NCBI GenBank assembly: GCA_002420005.1
Contig: DIHE01000147.1
Location: 133,671 to 191,663, forward strand
Length of the DNA stretch: 57,993 nucleotides
Direction: 5' to 3'
Source: Holophagales bacterium UBA5704
GTDB lineage: Bacteria; Acidobacteriota; Thermoanaerobaculia; Multivoradales; UBA5704
The translations under genes and the position numbers were made by a program. The notes beneath the pieces are model-generated. The model worked only from the letters and a program-made list of their open reading frames with translations, was not told the DNA's origin and did not search any database. Below are positions 16,699 through 26,228 of this stretch, piece after piece. Numbering within the stretch: position 1 is the first letter of the stretch; the number at the start of each line of letters is the position of its first letter.

Positions 16699-18072
16699 TC
16701 AAGGCTTGATACGTGGACCGCCGGCGGGAGTTGCAGGCGCGCTTTCCGCCCGGACGTGGTTCGACGCACAGCGGTAGCCTCCGTTCAGGATCACACTGCG
16801 CACCAGCGGCGGCAGGAGCTCGAGCCGGGCTCCGGCGGCGGCGAAGGTTTCCGTCGCCCTGCGGTCGCCGCTCGGCAGGAGGGAGGAGAAGCCCTCGGCG
16901 CGCACCTTGCCGCCGCGGGTCTCGGCGACGACGTTGTTCCAGGTGAGGAGAAAGGTGCCCTGGAGGCCCTCCGGGTCGCGCAGCAGCGCAAACGGCAGGC
17001 TGAGCAGCGGCAGGCGGTGGACGCGGAATCCCTCGGAGGCCAGATGCCCGGCGGTCAGGTCCAGAAAGCGGTCGAGGTCTTCGACGCGGGGATCCCGCTG
17101 CGCCGCCTGAACCGCGGCGGCGAGAGGAGGTGCGGCGGTCAGGCCCCAGCCGCTGCGCAGCGCCTCCCACTCCGCCGCCGGCAGGTGGGCGGCCAGCTCG
17201 CGGCCGAGGGTGACGTCGGCGACCAGCGCCGCCGGCGAGCCGGAAGGACCGGGAAGAAAGGTGACCAGAGAGTCGAGGTCATAGCCGGCACCGCCGCCGA
17301 TGCGACGCAGGAGGTCCGAGCCCGCGGTGGCTCCGCCGGCGTCGGCGGGCAGGGGATGGACGAAGCGCACCGGCCGCCCCCACAGGGCCGAGAGCTCGCC
17401 TGCGGCGGTGCTGGCGGCCGCGGTGTAGCGCGCGATGCCGGCGGCCGAAGCGAACGTCTCCACCGGCACCTGTGACAGGCCGAGCAAGGTGAGGATGCGC
17501 GGCTCCAGAGAATGCAGGGTGATCCAGACCCGGCCCGCGGCCGGCAGGATCTGGCCGTTGTGAAAAGGAATCGGCGCCTCCGTCCAGGTGACCCCGCCCC
17601 AGGCCCGGTCGATCTCCTCCGGCAATCCGGCGGCCAGCTCGGCTCCCATGTGGGCGTCGTCCTCGCGGCCCGGCTGAAGATTGGGCCGGACGAGGACGAC
17701 CACCGCCCCGCCGGGGCCGCGGACGAGAGAGAACGGATCGCGCGGCCAGGGAGAGTAGGCCCGGCCGCGCGTGGTGAGCAGGTGCACGTGGAGGGCGGCG
17801 GCCCGGCTCTCCAGGGCGCGGAACAACGGCGGGTCGGTGAGAACGAGGATCTGCCGCTCCGGCGCCACCGCGCGCACCGCGGCCAGAAACCGGTCCACGG
17901 TGGCCGCATCGAAGAAGAACGACGGGAACGAATACACCGACGCTGCGAGCGGCAGCTCGGCGTCGTCGGTGAAGCGCAGCCCCGGCGCATAGGCCACCCT
18001 CCGGTCGGCCGGCCGCTCCGCGGGAGCGGCCGGCGCGAGAAGAAACGCGAGGGCGAGCCAGAGGGCTTTCAC
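16699..18072 (-). CDS. Secreted protein, possibly pentein-fold (deiminase-like)
   Basis: 457 aa, GTG start, overlapping the upstream TPR gene by 4 bp (GTGA). A signal peptide ends near APAAPAE. Two spots recall guanidino-modifying enzymes such as agmatine or peptidyl-arginine deiminase: SPWPRDPFSL (W109, R111, D112), similar to the substrate-binding W-x-R-D, and the late GGYRCASNHV with Cys435 where the nucleophile would be. The expected central His-x-Asp is not clear (GYDLDSLVTF near 263), so activity is doubtful. Treat the fold as a suggestion. It lies in the TPR-SPFH cluster. Confidence 0.45.
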   Translation of the reverse strand: MKALWLALAFLLAPAAPAERPADRRVAYAPGLRFTDDAELPLAASVYSFPSFFFDAATVDRFLAAVRAVAPERQILVLTDPPLFRALESRAAALHVHLLTTRGRAYSPWPRDPFSLVRGPGGAVVVLVRPNLQPGREDDAHMGAELAAGLPEEIDRAWGGVTWTEAPIPFHNGQILPAAGRVWITLHSLEPRILTLLGLSQVPVETFASAAGIARYTAAASTAAGELSALWGRPVRFVHPLPADAGGATAGSDLLRRIGGGAGYDLDSLVTFLPGPSGSPAALVADVTLGRELAAHLPAAEWEALRSGWGLTAAPPLAAAVQAAQRDPRVEDLDRFLDLTAGHLASEGFRVHRLPLLSLPFALLRDPEGLQGTFLLTWNNVVAETRGGKVRAEGFSSLLPSGDRRATETFAAAGARLELLPPLVRSVILNGGYRCASNHVRAESAPATPAGGPRIKP

Positions 18073-19706
18073 GGCTTCGGTGGCAGGGTGTTCGCCTCGA
18101 GCTGGTCGAGACTGGCGCGGGCCGCCCTGTCGCGCGGGTTGATCTGCAGGACCTTTTCGAACAGAGCCCGGGCCTCGTCGCGCGCGTCACGGGTCATCAG
18201 CAGCACGGCCAGGTCGTTCATCGCGGCCGTATTCTGCGGCGCGAGCTGGAGCGTCTTGCGCAGATCGGCCTCGGCGGCCACCCAGTTGTAGAACGACATC
18301 TGGACGGCACCGCGCAGGTACAGCAGGTCGGCGGAGTCCGGCGTCTCGCGCAGGGCCTCCTGCAGGATCTTGAGCGCCTCTTCCTTCCGGTTGAGGGTGA
18401 GGAGCAGGCGGGTCTCCAGCGCCCGCGCCTGCAGGCTGCCGGGTTTGGCGGCGAGCTCGCGGCGCACGGCGTCGAGGGCCTTCTCGTTCTGCCCCGCCGC
18501 CATGGCGATACCGGCTTCGCGCAGGTCGGCGGAGACCTCGGCCCCACCAGGACCCTCGGCGGAGCGGAACAGGTCGTCCAGACGGTCGCGCGCCCGGTCG
18601 GCCGCGTCCTTGCGGCCGGCGGCGTCCAGCGCCTGGGCCAGAGCCTCCCAGACCGGAGGGCTCTGCGGGTAGAGCTGCGCCGCCTTCTCCAGGATCGGGG
18701 CGGCCTCCGCCGGCCGCCCGAGCTCGGTCAGCAGCGTCCCCGCTTCGAGGGCGATGCCGATCAGCGGGCGCGGATCGCCGACCGCCTGCACGTCGGAGGG
18801 AAGCTTGTCGGCGAACGGTTTCAAGGTGGCGAGCGCCCCGGCCTTGTCCCCCGCCTTGCGCTGAGCGCGGCCGAGCAGCAAGGCGAGGCCGGGGTGCTGG
18901 CCGGCATGACCGGTGAGCTGCTTCACGGCGTCGGCCGGCCGGTTCGCCACCAGATAGGCCTCTGCGAGAGCGCGGCGGTACTCGAGGTCCATCGCCGCCG
19001 GCACGCCCGGGGCGAGCGGTTCGAGCAGGGCCACGGCGGCGGCGCCGTCCCCTTTCTGGGCCGCGGCCCGGCCCCGCAGGAGACGGATCGCCGGGTCGTC
19101 CGGGGAGACGCCGAGGGTGTCCAGGAAACCCTCCGCCTCCTGCGGACGTTCGAGCTGCACGGCGAGGGAGGCGGCGGCGAGCCGCGCCTCGGTGTCGTTC
19201 GGGTGCGCTGCGGCCCAGGGGTAGAGCAGGCTGTAGGCCTCGACGAGGCTCCCCTGGCGCATGACCAGGAGCCCCAGGTCCCGCGCCGCCGGCGAGTCGG
19301 GCGCCGCCTGGGCTCCCCGTTGCAGATAGCCGGCACCCAGCTCCGCCTGTTTCACCGCAAAGGCGGCGCGCGCGGCGTTGTAGAGCACGGCGGCATCGGC
19401 GCCGTCGGCGTCGGCCAGCGGCTTGAGGACGGCCAGGGCCTCGGCGGCCTTCCCCTGCTGGAGATAAAGGGTGCCGAGCAAGGCGAGCCCCTGCGGCGCA
19501 GCGCCACCGGCGGCGCGCTGCGCTTCGAGATCCCGGATGCCACCGGCCACGTCGCCCGCCTCGATCTTCTTGATCGCGTCCTGGGTCAGCGGGTCCACGG
19601 CGGAGCGCGGAGGGGGGGCCGGCGCCGTCTGCGCGAGGGCCGGCAGCGCGACGGACATCAGGAGCAGGAGCACGGGAGCGGTCTTCTTCGTCGTCGTCAT
19701 GGGCAT
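18069..19706 (-). CDS. Secreted TPR-repeat protein
   Basis: 545 aa. A signal peptide (VLLLLMSVALPALAQ) is followed by a Pro-rich stretch, then about 12 TPR-like helical pairs across residues 35-530 (for example AAEALAVLKPLADADGA and ARALFEKVLQINPRDRAA). TPRs bind partner proteins; this one should work in the periplasm. The start is ATG at 19706 or the nearby ATG at 19700. Its stop overlaps the start of the possible deiminase-like gene, so the two are translationally coupled. It is divergent from a glycosyltransferase-TPR gene only 14 bp away. Confidence 0.8.
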   Translation of the reverse strand: MPMTTTKKTAPVLLLLMSVALPALAQTAPAPPPRSAVDPLTQDAIKKIEAGDVAGGIRDLEAQRAAGGAAPQGLALLGTLYLQQGKAAEALAVLKPLADADGADAAVLYNAARAAFAVKQAELGAGYLQRGAQAAPDSPAARDLGLLVMRQGSLVEAYSLLYPWAAAHPNDTEARLAAASLAVQLERPQEAEGFLDTLGVSPDDPAIRLLRGRAAAQKGDGAAAVALLEPLAPGVPAAMDLEYRRALAEAYLVANRPADAVKQLTGHAGQHPGLALLLGRAQRKAGDKAGALATLKPFADKLPSDVQAVGDPRPLIGIALEAGTLLTELGRPAEAAPILEKAAQLYPQSPPVWEALAQALDAAGRKDAADRARDRLDDLFRSAEGPGGAEVSADLREAGIAMAAGQNEKALDAVRRELAAKPGSLQARALETRLLLTLNRKEEALKILQEALRETPDSADLLYLRGAVQMSFYNWVAAEADLRKTLQLAPQNTAAMNDLAVLLMTRDARDEARALFEKVLQINPRDRAARASLDQLEANTLPPKP

Positions 19707-19720
19707 TAGTCTAGCCTGAT

Positions 19721-21814
19721 ATGATGCGGCGCCTCGCGGCCCACGCCGCGACTCGAGCCCACCCGATGAGCCAGCGCCGCCGGTCCACCCGTCCCGAGCC
19801 CCCCCGGAAGGCCGTGGCTTGCGCCGACGAAGCGCCGCCGACGGATCGGCCAGGCCTCGCGGGGGCGGTCCTGGTCTTCGCAGCCGCCCTCCTCGTCCGT
19901 TCCATCGCCGCTCTGCAGCTCGGCGCCACACCGCTCTACCAGACGCCACAGCTCGACGCGCTGGAGTACCTCACCTGGGCGCAACAGATCGCCGCCGGCA
20001 ACTTCCTGTGGCCGGTGCCGCCGCCGCACGGCCTCGGGTATCCCGGCTTTCTCGGCCTCCTCCTGGCGCTCTTCGACGGATCGTCCGACGCGGCACGCGG
20101 TGTCCAGGCGCTTCTGGGAGCGGGGACCTGCGTGCTGGTGGCCCTCGCCGGGAGCCGCGCCTTCGGCCGCCGCGCCGGGATCGCCGCCGGCCTCGTTCTC
20201 GCCGCCCAGGGGCCGCTCGTCTTCACCGAGGTGTCCCTCCTCGGGGAGGGGCTCCTCCTCTTCCTCCTCACCGGCGCCCTGGCCGTCTTCCGGCTCGTCC
20301 GGCCGCCGCTCCTCTGCGGTGCCGGAGCCGGCGCTCTGCTCGGCCTCGCCGTCCTGGTGCGGCCGACCGCCCTCGTCCTCCTGCCGGTGCTCGCCGCGGG
20401 CCTCTGGCTGGAGAAGCGAGAGGACCGCCGCTCTCCCCTCGCCGCCGGCCTCCTGCTGGCCTGCTGCCTTCTGGTGGTGGGGCCGGTCGTAGGGAAGATC
20501 TCCCGGGTCAACGGCGCCTTCGTGCCGGTGCAGGGGCACGGCGGCCTCAACTTCTACATCGGCAACAGCCCGCTGGGAGAAGGCCTGCCCGCCAAGCGGC
20601 TGGGCCGCGGCTGGGAGATGCTCGCGACCGAGGCACTCCGCGCCGGCCACACGACTCCCGCCGCCCAGGACCGCTACTACCTGAAGAAGACCCTGGGGGA
20701 GATCGGCGAGCACCCCGGGGCCTTCGCCGGCCTCCTGGCACGCAAGGCCTTCTGGCTCCTTCAGGCGGACGAGGTCCGCGACACCCACAGCTACGCCTTC
20801 TTCCGCAGCCAGACCTCCATCCTGCGCCTGCTGCCCGGCTTCGGCCTGCTCCTCGCCCTGGCCGGCGCGGGCCTGGTGGCCGCCGCGCGGCGTGGGGCTC
20901 CACAGCCGGTCCTCCTGGCGGTCCTCCTGGTCCTGGCGGCGACCACCATCTTTCTCGTTGTGGGAAGCCGCTACCGCCTTCCCCTGGTGCCGGTTCTCGC
21001 GCTCTATGCAGGGCTCGGTGCGGTCAGCCTGTTCACTGCGGCACGGGAGCGGCGGACGCGGGACCTGGCCGTTCTCGCGGCGACCGCCCTCGGGCTTTGG
21101 GGCCTGTCGCACGCCTGGCGGCACGCGCCGACGCACAACTTCGCCGAAGAATGGACGATGACCGGCGCCTCCCTGGAGAAGCGGGAGATCTGGCCGGAAG
21201 CCCTCGCCGCCTACGAGCGGTCCCTGGCGGCGGACGCCGCCTACGTGCCGGCGCTGGAAGGACTGGGGCGGACCCGCATCAAGAGGAACGACCTCGCGGG
21301 CGCCGAACAGGTGCTGCGGCAGGCGCTCCGGATCGAGCCGGACGCGCAGCGCGCCCACCATTACCTGGGCGTCGTCCTGCAGCAGACCGGCCGGCCGGCC
21401 GAAGCGGTCGCCGAGCTGCGCGCCGCGCACGCGCTGGCACCGGACGACCTGCCGGTCCTGCGCGCCCTCGCCCCGCTGGCGGCGGCCGGCGGCGCCCTCG
21501 ACGAAGCGGCCGGCCTCTACGGCCGGCTCGTCGCCATCGACCCGGGCGATGCCGCCGCCCAGCTCGCCCTCGCCCGCCTGGAAGGAGCGCGCGGCCGGGC
21601 CGCCCAAGGCCTTCCCGCGGCGCGGCGCGCTGCGGAGCTGGCCCCGGGCAACCCGGAAGCCTGGCTGGTCCTCGCCCGCCTCGCCCTGGACACCCGCGAC
21701 GCCGCCACCGCCGAGGCGGCCCTGCAGCGGGTGGATGCGCTGATCGGCAGGGGGCATCCGCTGGTGGCAGAGGCCTGGGAGATGCTGGAAGGTTTGAAGC
21801 GAGAGGGTGGGTAG
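19721..21814 (+). CDS. PMT-type glycosyltransferase fused to TPR repeats
   Basis: 697 aa. Residues 45-450 contain about ten hydrophobic helices with a periplasmic-loop acidic motif (QLDALEYLTWAQQI) near the N-terminus and an RYRLPLVPVLALY segment, the layout of ArnT/PMT lipid-linked sugar transferases (GT-C fold). Residues 475-690 are TPRs (AEQVLRQALRIEPDAQRAHHYLG and others). This class moves a sugar from a polyprenyl-phosphate donor to protein or lipid; TPR tails are known on some GT-C enzymes. The start is uncertain (ATGATG at 19721, or ATG at 19766). The gene ends directly at a repeat element. Confidence 0.78.
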   Translation: MMRRLAAHAATRAHPMSQRRRSTRPEPPRKAVACADEAPPTDRPGLAGAVLVFAAALLVRSIAALQLGATPLYQTPQLDALEYLTWAQQIAAGNFLWPVPPPHGLGYPGFLGLLLALFDGSSDAARGVQALLGAGTCVLVALAGSRAFGRRAGIAAGLVLAAQGPLVFTEVSLLGEGLLLFLLTGALAVFRLVRPPLLCGAGAGALLGLAVLVRPTALVLLPVLAAGLWLEKREDRRSPLAAGLLLACCLLVVGPVVGKISRVNGAFVPVQGHGGLNFYIGNSPLGEGLPAKRLGRGWEMLATEALRAGHTTPAAQDRYYLKKTLGEIGEHPGAFAGLLARKAFWLLQADEVRDTHSYAFFRSQTSILRLLPGFGLLLALAGAGLVAAARRGAPQPVLLAVLLVLAATTIFLVVGSRYRLPLVPVLALYAGLGAVSLFTAARERRTRDLAVLAATALGLWGLSHAWRHAPTHNFAEEWTMTGASLEKREIWPEALAAYERSLAADAAYVPALEGLGRTRIKRNDLAGAEQVLRQALRIEPDAQRAHHYLGVVLQQTGRPAEAVAELRAAHALAPDDLPVLRALAPLAAAGGALDEAAGLYGRLVAIDPGDAAAQLALARLEGARGRAAQGLPAARRAAELAPGNPEAWLVLARLALDTRDAATAEAALQRVDALIGRGHPLVAEAWEMLEGLKREGG

Positions 21815-21817
21815 GGG

Positions 21818-21901
21818 GAAAGGACAATAAGGTCACCAAGGACAACAACGACCCCGGAGTCTTGGGTCCCTGCCGTCCTTGGCGACCTTGTCGTCTTTTC
21901 C
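21818..21901. repeat. Inverted pair of 9-bp AAGGAC-type tandem arrays
   Basis: The left arm (21818-21855) reads as 9-bp units AAGGACAAT, AAGGTCACC, AAGGACAAC and AACGACCCC. The right arm (21862-21901) is its imperfect reverse complement (TTGGGTCCC, TGCCGTCCTT, GGCGACCTT, GTCGTCTTTTCC), with roughly four fifths of positions matching. It fills the whole gap between two convergent genes and ends on the stop codon of the minus-strand gene. As RNA it would form a long hairpin, but without a T-run. Confidence 0.75.
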
Positions 21902-24081
21902 TACATCGCCCTGAGCTCGCGGCTGTCCGGATGCTTCTGCCGCGCGAAGCCGAGCAGCGCCGCGGCCCCCTGCGTCTCTCCGAGCGTGCGCAGCGTCCGC
22001 ACCGCCTCGGCATAGGCGAGCGGTGTGTCATTGCGGTCCACCAGCGCTTTCAAGACCGCCACCGCCTCCTGGGACCGCCCCTGGGCGGCGTACAGCACGG
22101 CCAGGCGGGTGAACGCGGCGGGGTTCGAGGGAAAATCCTCGATCTCGCGCTGGAACGCCTTCTCCGCCTCGGCGTTGCGGCCGAGGCGTGCCAGCAGATC
22201 GCCATGCTGGAAGAAGAGCCCCGAGAACTTCGGACGCCCCTCCATGCGCGCCACCTCGTCCACCGCCGCCTGGGTGACGGCGAGCGCCTCCTCGACCTTC
22301 CCCTGCTTCTGGAGCACCTGGGCCAGCACGATCTTCGGGCCGATCCGGCCGCTGAAGCTCTCGGCTTCGACCGCGGCCCGGGCTTCGCGCTCGGCGGCGG
22401 CGAGATCCCCCTGCGCCTGGGCGATCTGCGAGAGCAGGCTGCGCGCACCCGCCGGGCTCGTCTTCAGGGCGATCTCCGCGTGCTCGCGCGCCTCGTCATA
22501 GCGCTTCATCTCCAGGAGAAGGGTGCCGGTGGCGATCGCGATGTGCGCCGCGCCTCCGGAGGTCGTCATCGCCTGCTTGAAGGCGGCGAGCGCCTCCTCC
22601 TGCCGGCCGGTCTTCTGCAGGGCCTCGCCCAGATTCTCCCAGGCATCGACCATCTGTGGATTCGCCTCGACCAGCCGCCGGAAGAGAGGAACCGACTCGG
22701 CGAACCTCTGGGCGGCGAACAGGTTCATCGCCTCTCCCAGGTCCTTCAGGGTATGGATGCCGTCCTTGGGATCGGGGAGGGGGCCGGAGCCGCCGGCCGC
22801 GCCTCCGGCCAGATAGCCGAGCGAGGCGAGCCGGCCCGCGGTCTCGGCGTCGACCGCCGACGGCGCCGTCAACGGCGTCACAAGGGGAGCCAGCGCCTGG
22901 CGCAAGGAGGCGAAGGTGCGGCGCTCTTGCTCCAGGACGTTGCGCGTCTCCCCCGGATCGGACGCGAGGTCGTACAGCTCGGGGCGGGGCGCCTCAATGT
23001 AATGGAAGCGGTCGCGCACCAGGGAGGTCAGCTCGCTCCAGCCGAAGTGGAGGCGCGGGTACCAGGTCTCGGCGTAGACGTCTCGCACAGGAGCCTTCTC
23101 GTCGCGCAGGTCGAGCAGGGAGGCACCGTCCATCCCGGCGGGCAGCGGCCGGCCGGTGAGCGCGAGGAGGGTCGGGGTGACGTCCACGAGCCGGGCTGTG
23201 CCGGCCACGGAGGTGCCGCCGAGCGACGAGCCCGGCAGCTTGAGCAACAGAGGCACCTGCAGGGCCTCCCGATAGAGGAAGATCCCGTGCTCCGGCTCGC
23301 CGTGCTCGCCGAGCCCTTCGCCGTGGTCGGAGAGGACGACGATCACCGCCTTGTCGTAGAGGCCGCGGCTCTTGAGCTCGTCGAAGAAGCCCCCGAGAAG
23401 GGCGTCGGTCGCAGCGATCTCGCCATCATAGGGCGCCGCGCGGTAGCGGGTCGCGAACGGCTCGGGCGGCGCGTAGGGGGTGTGCGGCTCGTAGAGGTGG
23501 AGAAAGAGGAAGAAAGGCTTCTCCGCGGCGTCTCCCAGACCGCCCAGCCAGGCGAGAGCCGCGCGCACCGTCTCGCCCCCGGAGCGCTGGCTGTTGCCCA
23601 TCGCCTCGGTGGGGCGCCGGGTGACCCCGTCGTCGTAGCGATCGAAACCGTGTCCCAGCCCGGTGTCGCCGCGCAGCACGTAGGCCGAGACCGCGGCGCC
23701 CGTGGCATACCCCGCCTGCTTCAGCAGGTGCGGCAGGTACGGGTGCGCCGCCGCGTCGAAGCGATAGCCGAGGTTGTCGCGCACCCCGTGATGGTTGGGC
23801 AGGACGCCGGACAGGATCGAAGCGTGGGACGGCAGGGTGAGAGGTGTATGGCTCCAGGCGCGCTCGAACAGCAAGGCGTCGCGGCGGAAGGCGTCGAGAG
23901 CCGGCGTCTCCACCCCTTTGTATCCATACGCCGGCAGATGGTCGGAGCGCAGGGTGTCGATCGAGATCACGATCACCGGCGCGCCCGGAAACGGGCCGGT
24001 GCCGGCGCCGCGGCGGCACCCTGCGACGGCGGCCAGCGCGCCGAGCAGGGGAAGGAGCAACCAGAGGGTCAGACGTTTCAT
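21901..24081 (-). CDS. Alkaline-phosphatase-superfamily ('sulfatase-like') lipoprotein with TPRs, copy 1
   Basis: 726 aa. The lipobox VAGC (Cys22) leads into a sulfatase-fold domain (35-480): metal ligand Asp42 in SIDTLRSD, nucleophile region LTLPSHAS with Thr82, and DHGEGLGEHG. Sulfatases need Cys or Ser in C/S-x-P-x-R for formylglycine; here Thr is in that place and His replaces Arg, so a phosphatase or phosphotransferase chemistry like that of LtaS is more likely. Residues 500-720 are TPRs. It is the last of three tandem paralogues and overlaps the previous gene by 4 bp. Confidence 0.82.
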   Translation of the reverse strand: MKRLTLWLLLPLLGALAAVAGCRRGAGTGPFPGAPVIVISIDTLRSDHLPAYGYKGVETPALDAFRRDALLFERAWSHTPLTLPSHASILSGVLPNHHGVRDNLGYRFDAAAHPYLPHLLKQAGYATGAAVSAYVLRGDTGLGHGFDRYDDGVTRRPTEAMGNSQRSGGETVRAALAWLGGLGDAAEKPFFLFLHLYEPHTPYAPPEPFATRYRAAPYDGEIAATDALLGGFFDELKSRGLYDKAVIVVLSDHGEGLGEHGEPEHGIFLYREALQVPLLLKLPGSSLGGTSVAGTARLVDVTPTLLALTGRPLPAGMDGASLLDLRDEKAPVRDVYAETWYPRLHFGWSELTSLVRDRFHYIEAPRPELYDLASDPGETRNVLEQERRTFASLRQALAPLVTPLTAPSAVDAETAGRLASLGYLAGGAAGGSGPLPDPKDGIHTLKDLGEAMNLFAAQRFAESVPLFRRLVEANPQMVDAWENLGEALQKTGRQEEALAAFKQAMTTSGGAAHIAIATGTLLLEMKRYDEAREHAEIALKTSPAGARSLLSQIAQAQGDLAAAEREARAAVEAESFSGRIGPKIVLAQVLQKQGKVEEALAVTQAAVDEVARMEGRPKFSGLFFQHGDLLARLGRNAEAEKAFQREIEDFPSNPAAFTRLAVLYAAQGRSQEAVAVLKALVDRNDTPLAYAEAVRTLRTLGETQGAAALLGFARQKHPDSRELRAM

Positions 24082-26228
24082 CCGCCGATCTCCCGCAGCA
24101 GCCGCTGCGCTTTTGCGATGTCGGGGCCGTAACGGGCCGGAGGAGCGGTCGCCACGAACCGGCGCAAGGCCTCGCGCGCTTCGTCCCGCCGGCCGGCCCG
24201 GGCCGACACCAGCCCCACGTTCAACAAGGCATCGAATTGAGCTCCGTCGAGCGCCAGTGCCCGGCGCCAGGCGGTGAGGGCCGCCTCCGGCCCCTCGAGG
24301 TCGTAGAGCGCCACGCCCAGGGCCGTCCACGAGCCGGCGAGCCGCGGATCGAGCGCCAGCGCCCGTTCCAGGTGAACGCGGGCCTGCTGCGCGCGGCCCT
24401 GGCGGAGCTCCGCCAGACCCAGCAGCTCCTCGGCCTGGGCGCCGCCTCCGAGCACCTCGACGGCTTCTGCGGTGCGCCCCCGGGCGGCGAGCGCCTGGCC
24501 GAGGTCGCGCAGGAAGGCGGGGCTTCCCCGCCGCGCCCGCCGCCATTCGGCGAGCGCGGTGTCGAGGTCGCCGCGGCCGAGCGCCACCGCGGCGAGCATC
24601 TCGTGGGCGTCCCGGTTCTCGGGATCACCGGTCAGCATCAGCTCCGCATGCTGGCGGGCTTCCTCGAAACGTCCCATCCGGTAGAGCTGGCGCGCCACAT
24701 AGAAGGCGTACTCGGGGGCTCCCCCGGCGAGCTCCAGCGCACGCCGGTAGGCCGCGAGCGTCTCCTCCGGCCGCGCCAGGTGCTCGCGGCAGGTCGCCAG
24801 GAAAAACCAGCCGTCCAGCAGGTCGGGCTTGCGCACCACCAGCCGTTCGAGAAGCTCCGAGGCCTCGCTCCAGCGCTCGCCGGCCACCAGCGCCTTGGCG
24901 TGCTGCAGGTCGCGCAGGACGTCGCGCTGGGTGCGCGGGTCCGCAAGGCGGCCGGAGGCCAGGCTGCCGCGGCCGGCATACCCCAGGGCCGCCAGCTTGC
25001 GCGCCGTTTCCGCATCGACCGCCCCCGGCGGGGCGAGCTCGCGGGGGATGGCTTCGAGGGCCTGGCGCAGCGTGCCGTAGACGCGCCTCTCGGCCTCCAG
25101 GACATTGCGGGTCTGGCCGGGATCGGCGACCACGTCGAACAGCTCGGGCGCCGGGCCATGGATGTAGTGGAAGCGGTCCTCGATCAGCGAGGCGAGCTCG
25201 CTCCAGCCCAGGTGGAGGCGGGGGTAGGCGGTCTCGGAGTAGATCCGGCGCGCCGGCCCCAGGGCGAGGAGGCTCGCGCCGTGCATCGCCGCCGGGACCT
25301 TGCGGCCGGTCAGGGCGAGGAGCGTGGGAGCGATGTCCGCGAGCTGGGCCGGGGCCGCCACCGTGGTCCCCGCCCGCCCGCCGCCCGGGAGCTTGAGCAG
25401 CAAAGGCACCTGCAACGCTTCGCGGTAGAGGAAGATCCCGTGGCCGTCCTCGCCGTGGTCGCCGAGCCCTTCCCCATGGTCGGAGAGCAGGACGATGAGC
25501 GCCCGGTCATAGTCCTGGCGCTCGCGCAGCGCGGCGAGCAGCGAGCCGACCGCCGCGTCGGCCGCCGCGATCTCGCCGTCATAGGGCCGGGCGCGGTAGC
25601 GGGAGGCGAACGGCTCAGGGGGCGCGTACGGCGTGTGCGGCTCGTACAGGTGGACGAACAGGAAGAACGGAGGAGCCCCCTCCGCGGGCCGGGCATGCAG
25701 CCAGTCGATGGCGGCGCCGACCGTCGCCATCCCGGGCCGCTCGACCAGCTCGGCCCGCGCCTCGACTCCCGGAAGCCCCTGGTCGTAGACGTCGAAACCG
25801 GCGCCGAGCCCGGTGTCCTTGTGCAGCACGAAGCTGGAGACGAACGCCGCCGTGGCGTAGCCCGCTTCCTTGAACAGCCGGGGGAGATACGGATGGGCCG
25901 CCGCGTCGAACGGATAGCCGCCGTTGTCGCGCACGCCATGCTCCGGCGGCAAAAGGCCGGTGAACAGAGAGGCGTGGGAGGGGAGGGTCAGCGGCACGTG
26001 GCTGTAGGCGCGCTCGAACAGGATCGCGTCGCGCCGCAGGGCGTCGAGGGCCGGCGTCTCCACGGCGCGATACCCGTAGGCCGGCAGATGATCGGAACGC
26101 AGTGTATCGATCGAGATCAGCACGACGGGTGCCTTCTCGAAGGTCTCCCGCTCCCGGCCACAACCGGCGAGCGCCGCAGCCACGGCGAGAGCGAGGAGGA
26201 CGGCGGAAGCCGCGGTGAGCCGGCGCAT
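24078..26228 (-). CDS. Alkaline-phosphatase-superfamily ('sulfatase-like') lipoprotein with TPRs, copy 2
   Basis: 716 aa. Lipobox LAGC (Cys23); metal Asp in SIDTLRSDHLPAYGY; Thr81 at the nucleophile site (TLPSHASLFTG); DHGEGLGDHG. It is the closest relative of copy 1, sharing LFERA, FFLF.HLYEPHTPYAPPEPF and YREALQVPLLLKLPG almost word for word, so the pair arose by tandem duplication. The C-terminal third is TPRs with a YDLEGPEAALTAWRRAL repeat also found in copy 3. Start and stop overlap both neighbours, which indicates one transcript. The substrate is unknown; a lipid-anchored periplasmic hydrolase is likely. Confidence 0.82.
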   Translation of the reverse strand: MRRLTAASAVLLALAVAAALAGCGRERETFEKAPVVLISIDTLRSDHLPAYGYRAVETPALDALRRDAILFERAYSHVPLTLPSHASLFTGLLPPEHGVRDNGGYPFDAAAHPYLPRLFKEAGYATAAFVSSFVLHKDTGLGAGFDVYDQGLPGVEARAELVERPGMATVGAAIDWLHARPAEGAPPFFLFVHLYEPHTPYAPPEPFASRYRARPYDGEIAAADAAVGSLLAALRERQDYDRALIVLLSDHGEGLGDHGEDGHGIFLYREALQVPLLLKLPGGGRAGTTVAAPAQLADIAPTLLALTGRKVPAAMHGASLLALGPARRIYSETAYPRLHLGWSELASLIEDRFHYIHGPAPELFDVVADPGQTRNVLEAERRVYGTLRQALEAIPRELAPPGAVDAETARKLAALGYAGRGSLASGRLADPRTQRDVLRDLQHAKALVAGERWSEASELLERLVVRKPDLLDGWFFLATCREHLARPEETLAAYRRALELAGGAPEYAFYVARQLYRMGRFEEARQHAELMLTGDPENRDAHEMLAAVALGRGDLDTALAEWRRARRGSPAFLRDLGQALAARGRTAEAVEVLGGGAQAEELLGLAELRQGRAQQARVHLERALALDPRLAGSWTALGVALYDLEGPEAALTAWRRALALDGAQFDALLNVGLVSARAGRRDEAREALRRFVATAPPARYGPDIAKAQRLLREIGG

